Position numbers and translations under genes: made by a program | Assembly (NCBI GenBank): GCA_004000625.1 | Contig: SAUS01000040.1 | Coordinates: 1 to 24,345 of the forward strand | Reading direction: 5' to 3' | DNA: 24,345 nucleotides | Source of the DNA: Candidatus Cibiobacter qucibialis | GTDB lineage: Bacteria; Bacillota; Clostridia; Oscillospirales; Ruminococcaceae | Shown here: positions 7,966-14,281 of the stretch, one piece after another | Layout: every line of letters begins with the position of its first letter | Numbering within the stretch: position 1 is the stretch's first letter | The notes under the pieces: model-generated | The model's input: the letters and a program-made list of their open reading frames with translations, nothing else | Told to the model about the DNA's origin: nothing | Databases searched by the model: none

Positions 7966-8811
7966 TTGTCCGTTTTTCTTTTTCCAAACAGAATCAAAGA
8001 TACCGATTTTTCCGTTACCCGTCAGGTGATCGCTTTGCTGGATCAACACGGCATCCATGCCCTGCTGGCGGATGAGCTGGCTGGGGAATTGGTGGATACC
8101 AAGGCGGTATTCCTGCCCCAGCAGCAGGCGTTGGCCCAGGCAAAACAGGTTATCACCATTGGCGGGGATGGCACACTGCTGCGCATCGCCCATGACTGCC
8201 TTGCCCAAAGCAAGCCGGTCCTGGGTGTCAACCTGGGGCGCATTGGCTTTTTGGCTACCTGCGAGGTGGCAGAGCTGCCGGAAAAGCTGGCCCGCCTGGC
8301 TGCGGGGCGGTATACCATTGAGCCGCGCAACCTGCTGCGCGCGGATGCCCCGGCCCATAACTGGCACCAGGTTGCTATGAACGACGTGGTGCTGTTCGGC
8401 AATTCCCGCCTGCACCCCATGGATTATACCGTCTACTGCGATGGCGCTTTTGTCAGCCGCTACCGCAGCGATGGGGTGATCATCGCAACACCCACGGGCT
8501 CCACGGCTTACTCGCTTTCCGCAGGTGGGCCGGTGCTGGATGCCTGTGCGGCGGTTATGGTGCTTACACCGGTCTGTGCGCACAGCATCCACGCGGTGCC
8601 GCTGGTGTTTTCGGCCAGCCGTACCCTGACGGTGGTGGCGGAAGCAACCAACCGTGACAGCGTGTACGCCAGCGCGGACAGCCATTCCCGCTGTGATTTG
8701 CAGCCGGGCGAAAGTTTGACCATTACCACGGCAGTGGAACAGCTGGGGCTGATTACCTTTGACGAAACCGAGCAGTTCCGTGCGATAGAAACAAAATTGA
8801 TGAGGAGATGA
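7966..8811 (+). CDS. nadK: NAD kinase
   Basis: NadK phosphorylates NAD to NADP. The 281-residue protein has the GGDGT motif (66-70), NLGRIGFL (89-96), the NxD-type pair ND (139-140), and SDGVIIATPTGSTAYS (168-183), all diagnostic. Translation starts at TTG 7966, with AAAGGGGAAA a few bases upstream; there is no ATG giving the family N-terminus MSVFLFPNR. The start lies only 33 bp after the right end of a MITE, so the ribosome binding site is just outside the element. The stop overlaps the ribosome binding site of argR (GAGGAG), suggesting coupled expression. A non-ATG start may keep NadK level low. Confidence 0.95.
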   Translation: MSVFLFPNRIKDTDFSVTRQVIALLDQHGIHALLADELAGELVDTKAVFLPQQQALAQAKQVITIGGDGTLLRIAHDCLAQSKPVLGVNLGRIGFLATCEVAELPEKLARLAAGRYTIEPRNLLRADAPAHNWHQVAMNDVVLFGNSRLHPMDYTVYCDGAFVSRYRSDGVIIATPTGSTAYSLSAGGPVLDACAAVMVLTPVCAHSIHAVPLVFSASRTLTVVAEATNRDSVYASADSHSRCDLQPGESLTITTAVEQLGLITFDETEQFRAIETKLMRR

Positions 8812-8818
8812 CTCTGCA

Positions 8819-9283
8819 ATGAAAAGTGCGCGCCATCAGGCAATTTTGGACCTGATTGAAAAATATCCGATTGACCGGCAGGAGGATCTTCTCGAACATC
8901 TGCGCCGTGCCGGTTTTGATGTAACGCAGGCAACGGTATCGCGTGATATCCGGGAACTGCGCCTGGTAAAAACTGCAACGGGGGAGGGCGGCTACCGCTA
9001 TATGCCGGCAAACGGCAACGGCAAGGTGGCTCATTCACCCAACCGGTTTGAAACCATTTTCCGGGAGTCTGTGCTCAAGGTGGACTATGCTGGGCATATG
9101 GTACTGGTCAAATGCTTTTCCGGCATGGCGAATGCCGCCTGTGAAGTTTTTGACGCTCAAACCTGGGAAGGTGTTGTTGGTACACTTTCCGGTGATGATA
9201 CGTTTTTTATCCTGATGCGCACCGAGGAAAACGCTGCTGAGATCACCCGCCAGCTGCAGCGCTATACGGTACGCCACACTTAA
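8819..9283 (+). CDS. argR: Arginine repressor ArgR/AhrC
   Basis: ArgR is a hexameric regulator that binds ARG boxes with arginine as corepressor and controls arginine synthesis and breakdown. The 154-residue protein has the winged helix with TQATVSRDIRELRLVK (36-51), a hinge, and the C-terminal arginine-binding domain with GMANAACEVFD (102-112) and GTLSGDDT (121-128), where the Asp pair contacts arginine. ATG 8819 follows GAGGAG overlapping the nadK stop. The place before recN is the usual Firmicutes arrangement. No arginine genes are in the window, so its targets lie elsewhere. Confidence 0.96.
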   Translation: MKSARHQAILDLIEKYPIDRQEDLLEHLRRAGFDVTQATVSRDIRELRLVKTATGEGGYRYMPANGNGKVAHSPNRFETIFRESVLKVDYAGHMVLVKCFSGMANAACEVFDAQTWEGVVGTLSGDDTFFILMRTEENAAEITRQLQRYTVRHT

Positions 9284-9307
9284 ACCGCCGGAGGGGGAGC
9301 AGCATCC

Positions 9308-10978
9308 ATGCTTGCGGAGCTGAAAATTGAAAATGTTGCCGTGATTGAAAAAGCCGAAGTACAGTTTACCCCGGGCCTGAATGTGCTGACGGGCGAAACC
9401 GGCGCCGGCAAATCTATCATGATCGATTCCATCAATGCCATTCTGGGCAACCGTACCTCGCGTGATCTGGTGCGCAGCGGTGCGCCCAAGGCACGCATTT
9501 GGGCCACGTTTGAATCTATCCCGGCCCATGTGCGGGAGCAGGTGGAAAAATGCGGCTATGGTGCCCAGGATGACCTGCTGCTGTACCGCGAGATCAGCGC
9601 GGACGGAAAAGGCAGCTGCCGTATTAACGGTATGCCCGCTACCGCCGGCGTGGTGCGGGATATTTCCGCCGGGCTGCTGACCATCCATGGCCAGCACGAC
9701 AGCACCAGCCTGACCAACCCGGCAACCCATCTGGCCCTGCTGGATCAGTACGCGCAGGATGGGGCAGAGTATGCCGCTTACCATGCGCTGTACCGCGCTC
9801 TTGTCACGGCAAAGCGTGCGCTGGATGCGTTGACTTCCAGCGAGGAAGAAAAGCAGCGCCGGATCGCAGAGCTTTCGGAAGAGATTGATACCATTGATGC
9901 CGCTGCGCTGACCGCAGGCGAGGAAGAACGTTTGATGGAGCGCCGCAAGGTCATCATGCACGCACAGGGCATTCTGGATGGTCTGACGGCGGCGCACCAG
10001 GCGCTTTCCGGTGATGATTCCGGCGAAATGATGGGCGCAGCGGATCTGCTGGGCAGTGTGGTCAATGAGCTGGCCGAAAGCGCTCGCCTGGATGAGAGCC
10101 TGGCACCGCTCAGCGAGCGCCTGAGCGATTTGTATTACGGTGCGCGGGAGCTGGCCACCGATCTCGCCGACCGCCTGGACGGTTATGACTTTGACCCGGG
10201 GGAGCTGGATCAAATCGAAGAACGGCTGGACCAGATTTACCGCATGAAACAGCGTTACGGTGCCAGTGTGGAAGAACTGCTGACTCGGCGGGATAAGGCG
10301 GCCGAAGAATTGGAAGGGTACCAGTCCTCCGGCAAGCGCATTGCAGAGCTGACCCAGCGCAAACAAGAATTGTACCGCCAGACCAAGGTTGCAGCGGAAA
10401 CGCTGACCCAAGCTCGCCTGAAAGCTTTTACAAGCATGAACCGCCAAATGCGGGAAGCACTGGAATTTTTGAACATGCCCGGCGTGCGTATGGTGCTGCG
10501 CCATCAGCGCGGCCCATTAGCTTCCGCAGGACAGGATAACATTGAATTTTTGATTTCTACCAACCCCGGCGAGGAGCCCAAGCCGTTGGCTAAAATCGCT
10601 TCCGGCGGCGAGCTTTCTCGTATCATGCTGGCGTTCAAGAGCGCCTTGGCTGATAAAGATGCGATTTCGACTGTTATTTATGATGAGATCGACACCGGTG
10701 TTTCGGGCCTTGCCGCCGGGCGTATTGGCCAAAAGCTGAAGCAGACCGCCAGCGGCCATCAGGTGCTGTGCATCACCCATACCCCGCAGATCGCTGCCTT
10801 TGCCGATAACCAGCTGCTGATTGAAAAGAAGGTGCGGGACAACCGGACCTTCACTGAGATCCATCCGCTGGATCTGGATGGCCGCGTGCAGGTGTTAGCC
10901 CGCATGATCTCCGGCGATAAAGTTACAGACCTCAGCCTTGCCAACGCCCGCGAGCTGATTGAAAAATCGCAGGTGTAA
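9308..10978 (+). CDS. recN: DNA repair protein RecN
   Basis: RecN is an SMC-like ATPase that tethers DNA ends at double-strand breaks. The 556-residue protein has Walker A GETGAGKS (29-36), the Q-loop region with HGQHDSTSL, a long central coiled coil (about residues 160-390), the ABC signature ASGGELSR (about 430) and Walker B IYDEIDTGVSG (about 460), then the D-loop and THTPQIA. The ATG at 9308 follows GGAGGGGGAG. It is the last gene of the operon and is followed by an intrinsic terminator at 11021. Length is normal for RecN. No LexA-type box was noticed, and an upstream promoter private to recN was not seen. Confidence 0.97.
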   Translation: MLAELKIENVAVIEKAEVQFTPGLNVLTGETGAGKSIMIDSINAILGNRTSRDLVRSGAPKARIWATFESIPAHVREQVEKCGYGAQDDLLLYREISADGKGSCRINGMPATAGVVRDISAGLLTIHGQHDSTSLTNPATHLALLDQYAQDGAEYAAYHALYRALVTAKRALDALTSSEEEKQRRIAELSEEIDTIDAAALTAGEEERLMERRKVIMHAQGILDGLTAAHQALSGDDSGEMMGAADLLGSVVNELAESARLDESLAPLSERLSDLYYGARELATDLADRLDGYDFDPGELDQIEERLDQIYRMKQRYGASVEELLTRRDKAAEELEGYQSSGKRIAELTQRKQELYRQTKVAAETLTQARLKAFTSMNRQMREALEFLNMPGVRMVLRHQRGPLASAGQDNIEFLISTNPGEEPKPLAKIASGGELSRIMLAFKSALADKDAISTVIYDEIDTGVSGLAAGRIGQKLKQTASGHQVLCITHTPQIAAFADNQLLIEKKVRDNRTFTEIHPLDLDGRVQVLARMISGDKVTDLSLANARELIEKSQV

Positions 10979-11020
10979 GCGCAGGACAATAACGAAAGAA
11001 AAACAGAAGAGAAGCATACA

Positions 11021-11061
11021 AACCTCTAGCCGACAAAACAGGCTGGAGGTTTTATTTTTTT
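11021..11061 (+). terminator. Terminator of the asp23-recN operon
   Basis: AACCTCTAGCC (11021-11031) pairs with GGCTGGAGGTT (11041-11051), 11 bp with one G-T pair, followed by TTATTTTTTT. It is 42 bp after recN and closes the housekeeping operon. The next MITE starts 26 bp further on. Confidence 0.93.
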
Positions 11062-11086
11062 GGCATTTCTTTTATTATCGTTCTAA

Positions 11087-11258
11087 GGCAATACCGCATA
11101 ATTCTAAGTGACGATACGGCGAGCGAGGTGCGGCAGCTGCTAAGCCAAAAGCGCAGATAATACTGGATGTATTATCGAGCATTTTGGCAACGCAGATGCT
11201 GTGCCGCAGCCGCCGAAGCGGTGCTTAAGCCGTAAGGCGGGAATTGTGCGGTGTTGCC
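11087..11258 (+). mobile_element. 172-bp MITE (copy 3)
   Basis: A full-length copy in forward orientation, flanked by CTAA on both sides (left CTAA then GGCAATACC, right TTGCC then CTAA). It differs from copy 2 at only a few positions (for example T to A in the central GGATGTATTATCG), so the copies are recent. It ends 50 bp before the -35 box of the DUF3793 promoter, so it sits just outside the iron-regulated promoter. Confidence 0.93.
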
Positions 11259-11307
11259 CTAATTTGTAGCCAAGAAGAAATAAAAGCAAAATGTTTGGGA
11301 AGGCCCC

Positions 11308-11336
11308 TTGACACCATGGGGAAGATATGGTATTCT
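11308..11336 (+). promoter_or_regulatory. Promoter of DUF3793-flavodoxin unit
   Basis: TTGACA (11308-11313) and TATTCT (11331-11336) are separated by exactly 17 bp. The -35 box is perfect. A TTAG-N6-CTAA inverted repeat overlaps the expected transcription start just downstream, so this strong promoter looks repressible. Confidence 0.85.
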
Positions 11337-11347
11337 AACTGCGTTGG

Positions 11348-11361
11348 TTAGATAATCCTAA
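11348..11361. promoter_or_regulatory. Operator candidate TTAG-N6-CTAA (site 1)
   Basis: TTAGATAATCCTAA lies 12 bp after the -10 box and is the core of a wider inverted repeat GTTGGTTAG...CTAATCAAC (11343-11366) with one mismatch. The same TTAG-N6-CTAA core recurs at 11429, 13502 and 13583 and nowhere else that I noticed. Position over the start site fits repression. Confidence 0.7.
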
Positions 11362-11428
11362 TCAACGAATATCCCGTACTTTCTGCATAAACATAGCAAT
11401 GGCGGCGGGAATTTTTAATGGTTTGAAG

Positions 11429-11442
11429 TTAGCGCAAACTAA
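11429..11442. promoter_or_regulatory. Operator candidate TTAG-N6-CTAA (site 2)
   Basis: TTAGCGCAAACTAA lies in the leader, 29 bp before the DUF3793 start codon. It differs by one base from site 3 at 13502 (TTAGCACAAACTAA) upstream of feoA; the similarity between two unlinked promoters is the main argument that it is bound by a shared regulator. Confidence 0.65.
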
Positions 11443-11470
11443 TTATGCGGTCAAAACAGGAGGGTACACC

Positions 11471-12037
11471 ATGCAGCGTAATTTTGAAACCTCGTTTGTA
11501 ACGCAGTGTGCTCCTGTTCTGGCGGGACTTAAAGTGGCAAACCTCTTCCGCTGGGTTGAACCCGATGCAAGCGCCATGCACGCCATGGCGGAGCGCTGGG
11601 CGGCCGAGCTAAAACCCAAAGGCGTTACGGTTTCTATCATCAAGGAATGCCCCGTCACCCACGCCTATCTGGTTTATGTCTACCGCGCAAAGAGCCTGGA
11701 AGAAAGCCTGCAGCAGCCGGATGTGCAACAGTACCTGCTGCGGGAAGGTTACCCTCAGGGCGGCTTGCAGGAATGCTTGGATCATCTTTCCCGGTGCCTT
11801 TGCTGCGAAGCAGAGTTCCCGCATGAGATTGGCGTTTTCCTTGGTTATCCGCTGGAAGATGTCGTTGGCTTTGTGGCAAACAAGGGCAAAAATTATACGT
11901 TCTGCGGTTACTGGAAATGCTATGGCGACCCCGCTGCAGCACAAAAGACGTTTGAACGCTTCCGCAAATGCACTGAAGTTTATCTCCGCTGTTTCCAGAG
12001 CGGTACACCGATCACCCGGCTCGCAGTAGCCGTTTGA
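11471..12037 (+). CDS. DUF3793 family protein
   Basis: This 188-residue cytoplasmic protein matches the DUF3793 family by the block FPHEIGVFLGYPLEDVVGFV followed by NKGKNYTFCGYWKCYGD and a C-terminal helix AAAQKTFERFRKCTEVYLRC. Its biochemical function is unknown to me. The family often sits beside flavodoxin and Feo genes in Clostridia, and here it shares a promoter with two TTAG-N6-CTAA sites with feoA, so a role under iron limitation is inferred. The reading frame is open from 11399, but AGGAGGG at 11458-11464 sets ATG 11471 as the start. Several Cys residues (CLCCEAE and CGYWKCYGD) are notable and might bind a metal or cofactor. A MITE now separates it from the flavodoxin gene. Confidence 0.88.
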   Translation: MQRNFETSFVTQCAPVLAGLKVANLFRWVEPDASAMHAMAERWAAELKPKGVTVSIIKECPVTHAYLVYVYRAKSLEESLQQPDVQQYLLREGYPQGGLQECLDHLSRCLCCEAEFPHEIGVFLGYPLEDVVGFVANKGKNYTFCGYWKCYGDPAAAQKTFERFRKCTEVYLRCFQSGTPITRLAVAV

Positions 12038-12041
12038 TATA

Positions 12042-12057
12042 ATGGGCGTACGCCCAT
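12042..12057. repeat. 16-bp perfect palindrome after DUF3793 gene
   Basis: ATGGGCGTACGCCCAT is a perfect palindrome four bases after the DUF3793 stop. A transcript could form a short hairpin, but no T tract follows because the MITE starts six bases later. It may be the remains of a terminator or a processing site. Confidence 0.5.
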
Positions 12058-12062
12058 GTTAA

Positions 12063-12346
12063 GGTAATACCGCACAATTCCCGCCTGACGGCTTAAGCAC
12101 CGCTCCGGCGGCTGCGGCACGGCATCTGCGTTGCCAAAATGCTCGATAATGTCGGGTTGCGGTACCCGCATCGTGCTTCGGGGGCAAAAGCCCCTCGCAC
12201 TCTGCGACCGCTGCCCCTGCTTCGGTTCGCTGTTTCCGCCACTGGCGGCGCTCACCTTTGCAGCATCCAGTATTATCTGCGCTTTTGGCTTGGCATCTGC
12301 CGCACCTCGCTCACCGTATCGGCACTTAGAATTATGCGGTATTGCC
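12063..12346 (-). mobile_element. 284-bp long form of the MITE (copy 4)
   Basis: This copy is reversed relative to copies 2, 3, 5 and 6 and is flanked by TTAA on both sides. Its outer parts match the 172-bp copies, but at the centre of the palindrome 114 bp (12150-12263) replace two bases. The extra part holds small hairpins, among them GGGGCAAAAGCCCC and CCGCCACTGGCGG. It separates DUF3793 from flavodoxin and ends 14 bp before the flavodoxin ribosome binding site. Confidence 0.9.
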
Positions 12347-12375
12347 TTAAAATATAATAAAGGAGATGTTTGATT

Positions 12376-12807
12376 ATGAACAAGGTAGCAATCGTTTATT
12401 GGAGTGGCACAGGCAATACTGAGCAGATGGCTCAGGCTGTGGCAGAGGGCGTTAAGAATGCTGGCGGCGAAGCCGATGTGCTGACCTGCGCAGAATTTGA
12501 TAGCACAAAGCTGGCCGATTATGGTGCAGTTGCTTTCGGCTGCCCCGCTATGGGCGCAGAGCAGCTGGAGGAAGGCGAATTTGAACCCATGTTCGCTGAC
12601 TTGGAAGGCAGCCTGTCTGGTGTGAAGGTTGCTCTGTTCGGTTCTTACGGCTGGGGCTCTGGCCAGTGGCTGGAAGACTGGTGCGCACGCTGCAAGGAAG
12701 ACGGCGCTGTGATGCAGGAAGAACCTGGCGTTATGGCAAACGAAGCACCGGACGACGATGCAATCGCAGCCTGCAACGCTCTGGGCGCAAAGCTGGCAGT
12801 CTGCTGA
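12376..12807 (+). CDS. Flavodoxin
   Basis: Flavodoxins are FMN-carrying electron carriers that replace ferredoxin when iron is scarce. The 143-residue protein begins KVAIVYWSGTGNTEQMA, with the phosphate-binding loop SGTGNTE at residues 10-16, and has the central ALFGSYGWGSGQWLEDW block typical of short-chain clostridial flavodoxins, where aromatic residues stack on FMN. A TTG at 12370 is in frame, but AAGGAGA is best spaced for ATG 12376. Codon use is strongly biased (AAG, CTG, GTT), as in a highly expressed gene. It probably belongs with the upstream DUF3793 unit, though a MITE has inserted between them. It is followed by a strong terminator. Confidence 0.95.
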   Translation: MNKVAIVYWSGTGNTEQMAQAVAEGVKNAGGEADVLTCAEFDSTKLADYGAVAFGCPAMGAEQLEEGEFEPMFADLEGSLSGVKVALFGSYGWGSGQWLEDWCARCKEDGAVMQEEPGVMANEAPDDDAIAACNALGAKLAVC

Positions 12808-12855
12808 GCAAAGTGCCCGGAGGTGCTCACTACACCTTGAGCAAATAGCATTATG

Positions 12856-12910
12856 ACGGCGGGGAACCGATACCGAGAAAAAGGCATCGGCTCACTGCCG
12901 TTTGCTTTTT
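12856..12910 (+). terminator. Terminator of the flavodoxin gene
   Basis: A long stem with arms at about 12856-12873 and 12884-12902 (outer ACGGC with GCCGT, inner CCGAT with ATCGG) is followed by TTTGCTTTTT. It ends the DUF3793-flavodoxin transcript and faces the terminator of the minus-strand HMA gene. Confidence 0.85.
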
Positions 12911-12952
12911 ACAGTTTATCATCAGGGCTGTTATAAGATAGAAAAGACAAAC

Positions 12953-12990
12953 AAAAATCCGGCAGAACACCGGGTAGTGCTCTGCCGGAT
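12953..12990 (-). terminator. Terminator of the HMA-domain gene
   Basis: On the minus strand ATCCGGCAGA pairs with TCTGCCGGAT (12981-12990 and 12957-12966) and is followed by TTTTTGTTTG. The 10-bp perfect stem and T tract are clear. Confidence 0.9.
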
Positions 12991-13013
12991 GATGAAGCGC
13001 ACGGATTGGGCAA

Positions 13014-13268
13014 TCAGCCAAAAATACCAAACAGCTTTTTCTTCTGGTAAGGCGCGCAGCTATAGCTGACCATGCGGTAGCCAGTCGGTTCCAGCGCTTT
13101 AGCGATGTCAGCCTCAGCAATTTCGTTTTCGGCTACAATAACAGCCTGGCCCTTGGTGTGGCTGGCGGTTACCTTTTTGACGGGGAATGCCTTGCGGATT
13201 GCGTCAGAAACATGTGCTTCACACATGCTGCATGCCATTCCATCTACCCCAACAGTGATTTGAACCAT
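13014..13268 (-). CDS. HMA-domain metal chaperone-like protein
   Basis: This 84-residue protein has one heavy-metal-associated domain with GMACSMCEAHV, that is CxxC at residues 13 and 16, the usual Cu(I)-binding site of CopZ-like chaperones. The C-terminal SCAPYQKKKLFGIFG tail adds another Cys. An ATG nine bases upstream is in frame, but AAAGGA is correctly spaced for the second one, giving MVQITVGVDG. It is transcribed away from the feo genes from its own strong promoter, whose spacer contains a perfect ACCCA-N-TGGGT palindrome like CsoR operators. It is more likely a copper or similar soft-metal protein than an iron one, although it lies between two iron loci. Confidence 0.88.
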   Translation of the reverse strand: MVQITVGVDGMACSMCEAHVSDAIRKAFPVKKVTASHTKGQAVIVAENEIAEADIAKALEPTGYRMVSYSCAPYQKKKLFGIFG

Positions 13269-13348
13269 TAAACTCATCCTTTCTGCAACAGGTTACGTAT
13301 CCTAAACCAAACTGACCCAAAGGGCAGGCAGCAATTCATAACGGCTTC

Positions 13349-13377
13349 ATCATACCAACCCAATGGGTATTTGTCAA
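13349..13377 (-). promoter_or_regulatory. Promoter of the HMA-domain gene
   Basis: On the minus strand TTGACA (13377-13372) and TATGAT (13354-13349) are 17 bp apart, close to consensus. A palindrome lies in the spacer. Confidence 0.85.
13358..13368. promoter_or_regulatory. CsoR-like operator candidate in the HMA promoter
   Basis: ACCCAATGGGT is a perfect odd palindrome lying inside the 17-bp spacer, with further ATACC/GGTAT matches around it. G-tract palindromes of this type are known CsoR (copper repressor) sites. The 17-bp spacing argues against a MerR-type activator, which uses 19-20 bp. Confidence 0.5.
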
Positions 13378-13501
13378 GCGGAGAGAATACAGCATATTCC
13401 TCTCAAAAGAAGGGGCAAAGGTCATAAAATGCCTGAATGGCGCAGCGCCCTTTGTGCAAATTGCCTTAAAAAGTGTGAAAAAGTTAGCCACGACTTATCG
13501 G

Positions 13502-13515
13502 TTAGCACAAACTAA
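13502..13515. promoter_or_regulatory. Operator candidate TTAG-N6-CTAA (site 3)
   Basis: TTAGCACAAACTAA lies 22 bp upstream of the feoA -35 box. Another imperfect copy (TTAG-N6-CTTA) lies at about 13485 just upstream, and TTAG-N6-TAAA lies inside the promoter spacer at about 13550. Confidence 0.7.
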
Positions 13516-13536
13516 TTTTGAACGACTTCAAAACTA

Positions 13537-13565
13537 TTGACATTGCAGGTTAGCAGTGGTAAACT
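13537..13565 (+). promoter_or_regulatory. Promoter of the feoA-feoA-feoB operon
   Basis: TTGACA (13537-13542) and TAAACT (13560-13565) are 17 bp apart. TTAG-N6-CTAA elements lie upstream, inside (imperfect) and downstream of it, a layout that suggests tight repression. Confidence 0.8.
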
Positions 13566-13582
13566 GCAAATGTTCAAAGGAG

Positions 13583-13596
13583 TTAGCACCTGCTAA
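13583..13596. promoter_or_regulatory. Operator candidate TTAG-N6-CTAA (site 4)
   Basis: TTAGCACCTGCTAA lies 17 bp after the -10 box, the same promoter-proximal place as site 1 at the DUF3793 promoter. The half-sites extend as GTTAGC/GCTAAT. Confidence 0.7.
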
Positions 13597-13597
13597 T

Positions 13598-13737
13598 CTT
13601 CTGCGGGTGGCCGGGAAGCGGCAGATCACAGGGGATTAAGGGTCAAACTCTGGCTTTTTTGCGCCTGTGCAAGATGCAGAAAAAACAGAACGGAACGTTA
13701 TAAGCGTAAAGCAATTTGGACGTTGGGGGATGAAACG
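13598..13737 (+). other. Structured 5' leader of feoA
   Basis: About 140 bases between the last operator and the first feoA start carry small inverted repeats (TCTGC...GCAGA at 13600-13627 and CACAGG...CCTGTG at about 13628-13668). I recognise no known riboswitch. The stems are short and may be incidental. Confidence 0.3.
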
Positions 13738-13953
13738 ATGATGCCGATTACGATGGCAAAAGCAGGCGAAACTGTCACCATCAAAAAAATCACTGGTAAA
13801 GACGAAGTTCGCCAGCACCTGGCTGAGTTGGGGTTTGTTGTGGACGCAACGGTTACCGTTGTGAACGAAATTGCGGGCAACCTGATCATTCAGGTAAAAG
13901 AGAGCCGCATTGCACTGGACAAAACCATGGCAAACCGCATTATGATTGGTTAA
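13738..13953 (+). CDS. feoA: FeoA-domain protein (first copy)
   Basis: FeoA proteins are small SH3-like cytoplasmic partners of the FeoB ferrous iron transporter. The 71-residue product has the pattern TMAKAGETVTIKKITGKDEVRQHLAELGFVVDATVTVV and a final strand region ending ANRIMIG. The frame is open from TTG 13723, but GGGGGAT lies well for ATG 13738; ATG 13741 is equally possible and changes one residue. It is the first gene after the TTAG-N6-CTAA promoter, 78 bp before a second feoA. The two FeoA domains are only moderately alike, so they are not a recent duplication; Feo operons with two separate feoA genes are common in Clostridia. Confidence 0.92.
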   Translation: MMPITMAKAGETVTIKKITGKDEVRQHLAELGFVVDATVTVVNEIAGNLIIQVKESRIALDKTMANRIMIG

Positions 13954-14031
13954 AACAGCGCCAATCCGCTGTTTTGGAGGCTGCGGCTTATCCAGCGGCT
14001 TCCCGATAGAGATATTGTGAGGAGGATAAAA

Positions 14032-14253
14032 ATGAAAACTCTGAAAGACGCGAAAGTCGGCGAGACTGTCACCGTTGCCAAGCTGCACGGCGAAGGCCCT
14101 GTCAAGCGCCGCATCATGGATATGGGCATCACCAAAGGTGTTCAGATCTATGTCCGCAAGGTTGCCCCCCTGGGTGACCCCATGGAGCTGACCGTGCGCA
14201 ACTACGAGTTGAGCGTGCGCAAGGCTGACGCAGAAATGATCGAATTGGTTTGA
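14032..14253 (+). CDS. feoA: FeoA-domain protein (second copy)
   Basis: This 73-residue FeoA protein has the classic core VGETVTVAKLHGEGPVKRRIMDMGITKGVQIYVRKVAPLGDPMELTVRNYELSVRKADAEMIEL, closer to standard FeoA than the first copy. The ribosome binding site GAGGAGG precedes ATG 14032 and is strong; an in-frame ATG-less extension to 14017 is not needed. It lies 28 bp before feoB, so this copy is the likelier direct partner of FeoB. Codon use shifts here to the strongly biased pattern also seen in feoB, suggesting high expression when iron is low. Confidence 0.95.
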   Translation: MKTLKDAKVGETVTVAKLHGEGPVKRRIMDMGITKGVQIYVRKVAPLGDPMELTVRNYELSVRKADAEMIELV

Positions 14254-14281
14254 TTCCAACTAGAGAAGAGAGGGTAACGCA

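Noticed and set aside
9035..10504. A 489-codon open frame on the minus strand opposite recN
   Set aside because: It covers the antisense of RecN and crosses the argR end; composition is low-complexity and no motif is present.
12042..12057. Perfect palindrome as a working terminator of DUF3793
   Set aside because: There is no T tract; the following bases are the TTAA target and the MITE.
12341..12358. Promoter formed by the MITE end and TATAAT at 12353 for flavodoxin
   Set aside because: The -10 box is good, but nothing resembling a -35 box lies 16-18 bp upstream, so it is left as unproven.
12131..12373. Open frames within the long MITE
   Set aside because: They consist entirely of repeat sequence and its hairpin module and lack ribosome binding sites.
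13460..13476. ATTGCCTTAA near the feo promoter as a decayed MITE end
   Set aside because: Only about ten bases match and no partner end is nearby; chance similarity is likely.
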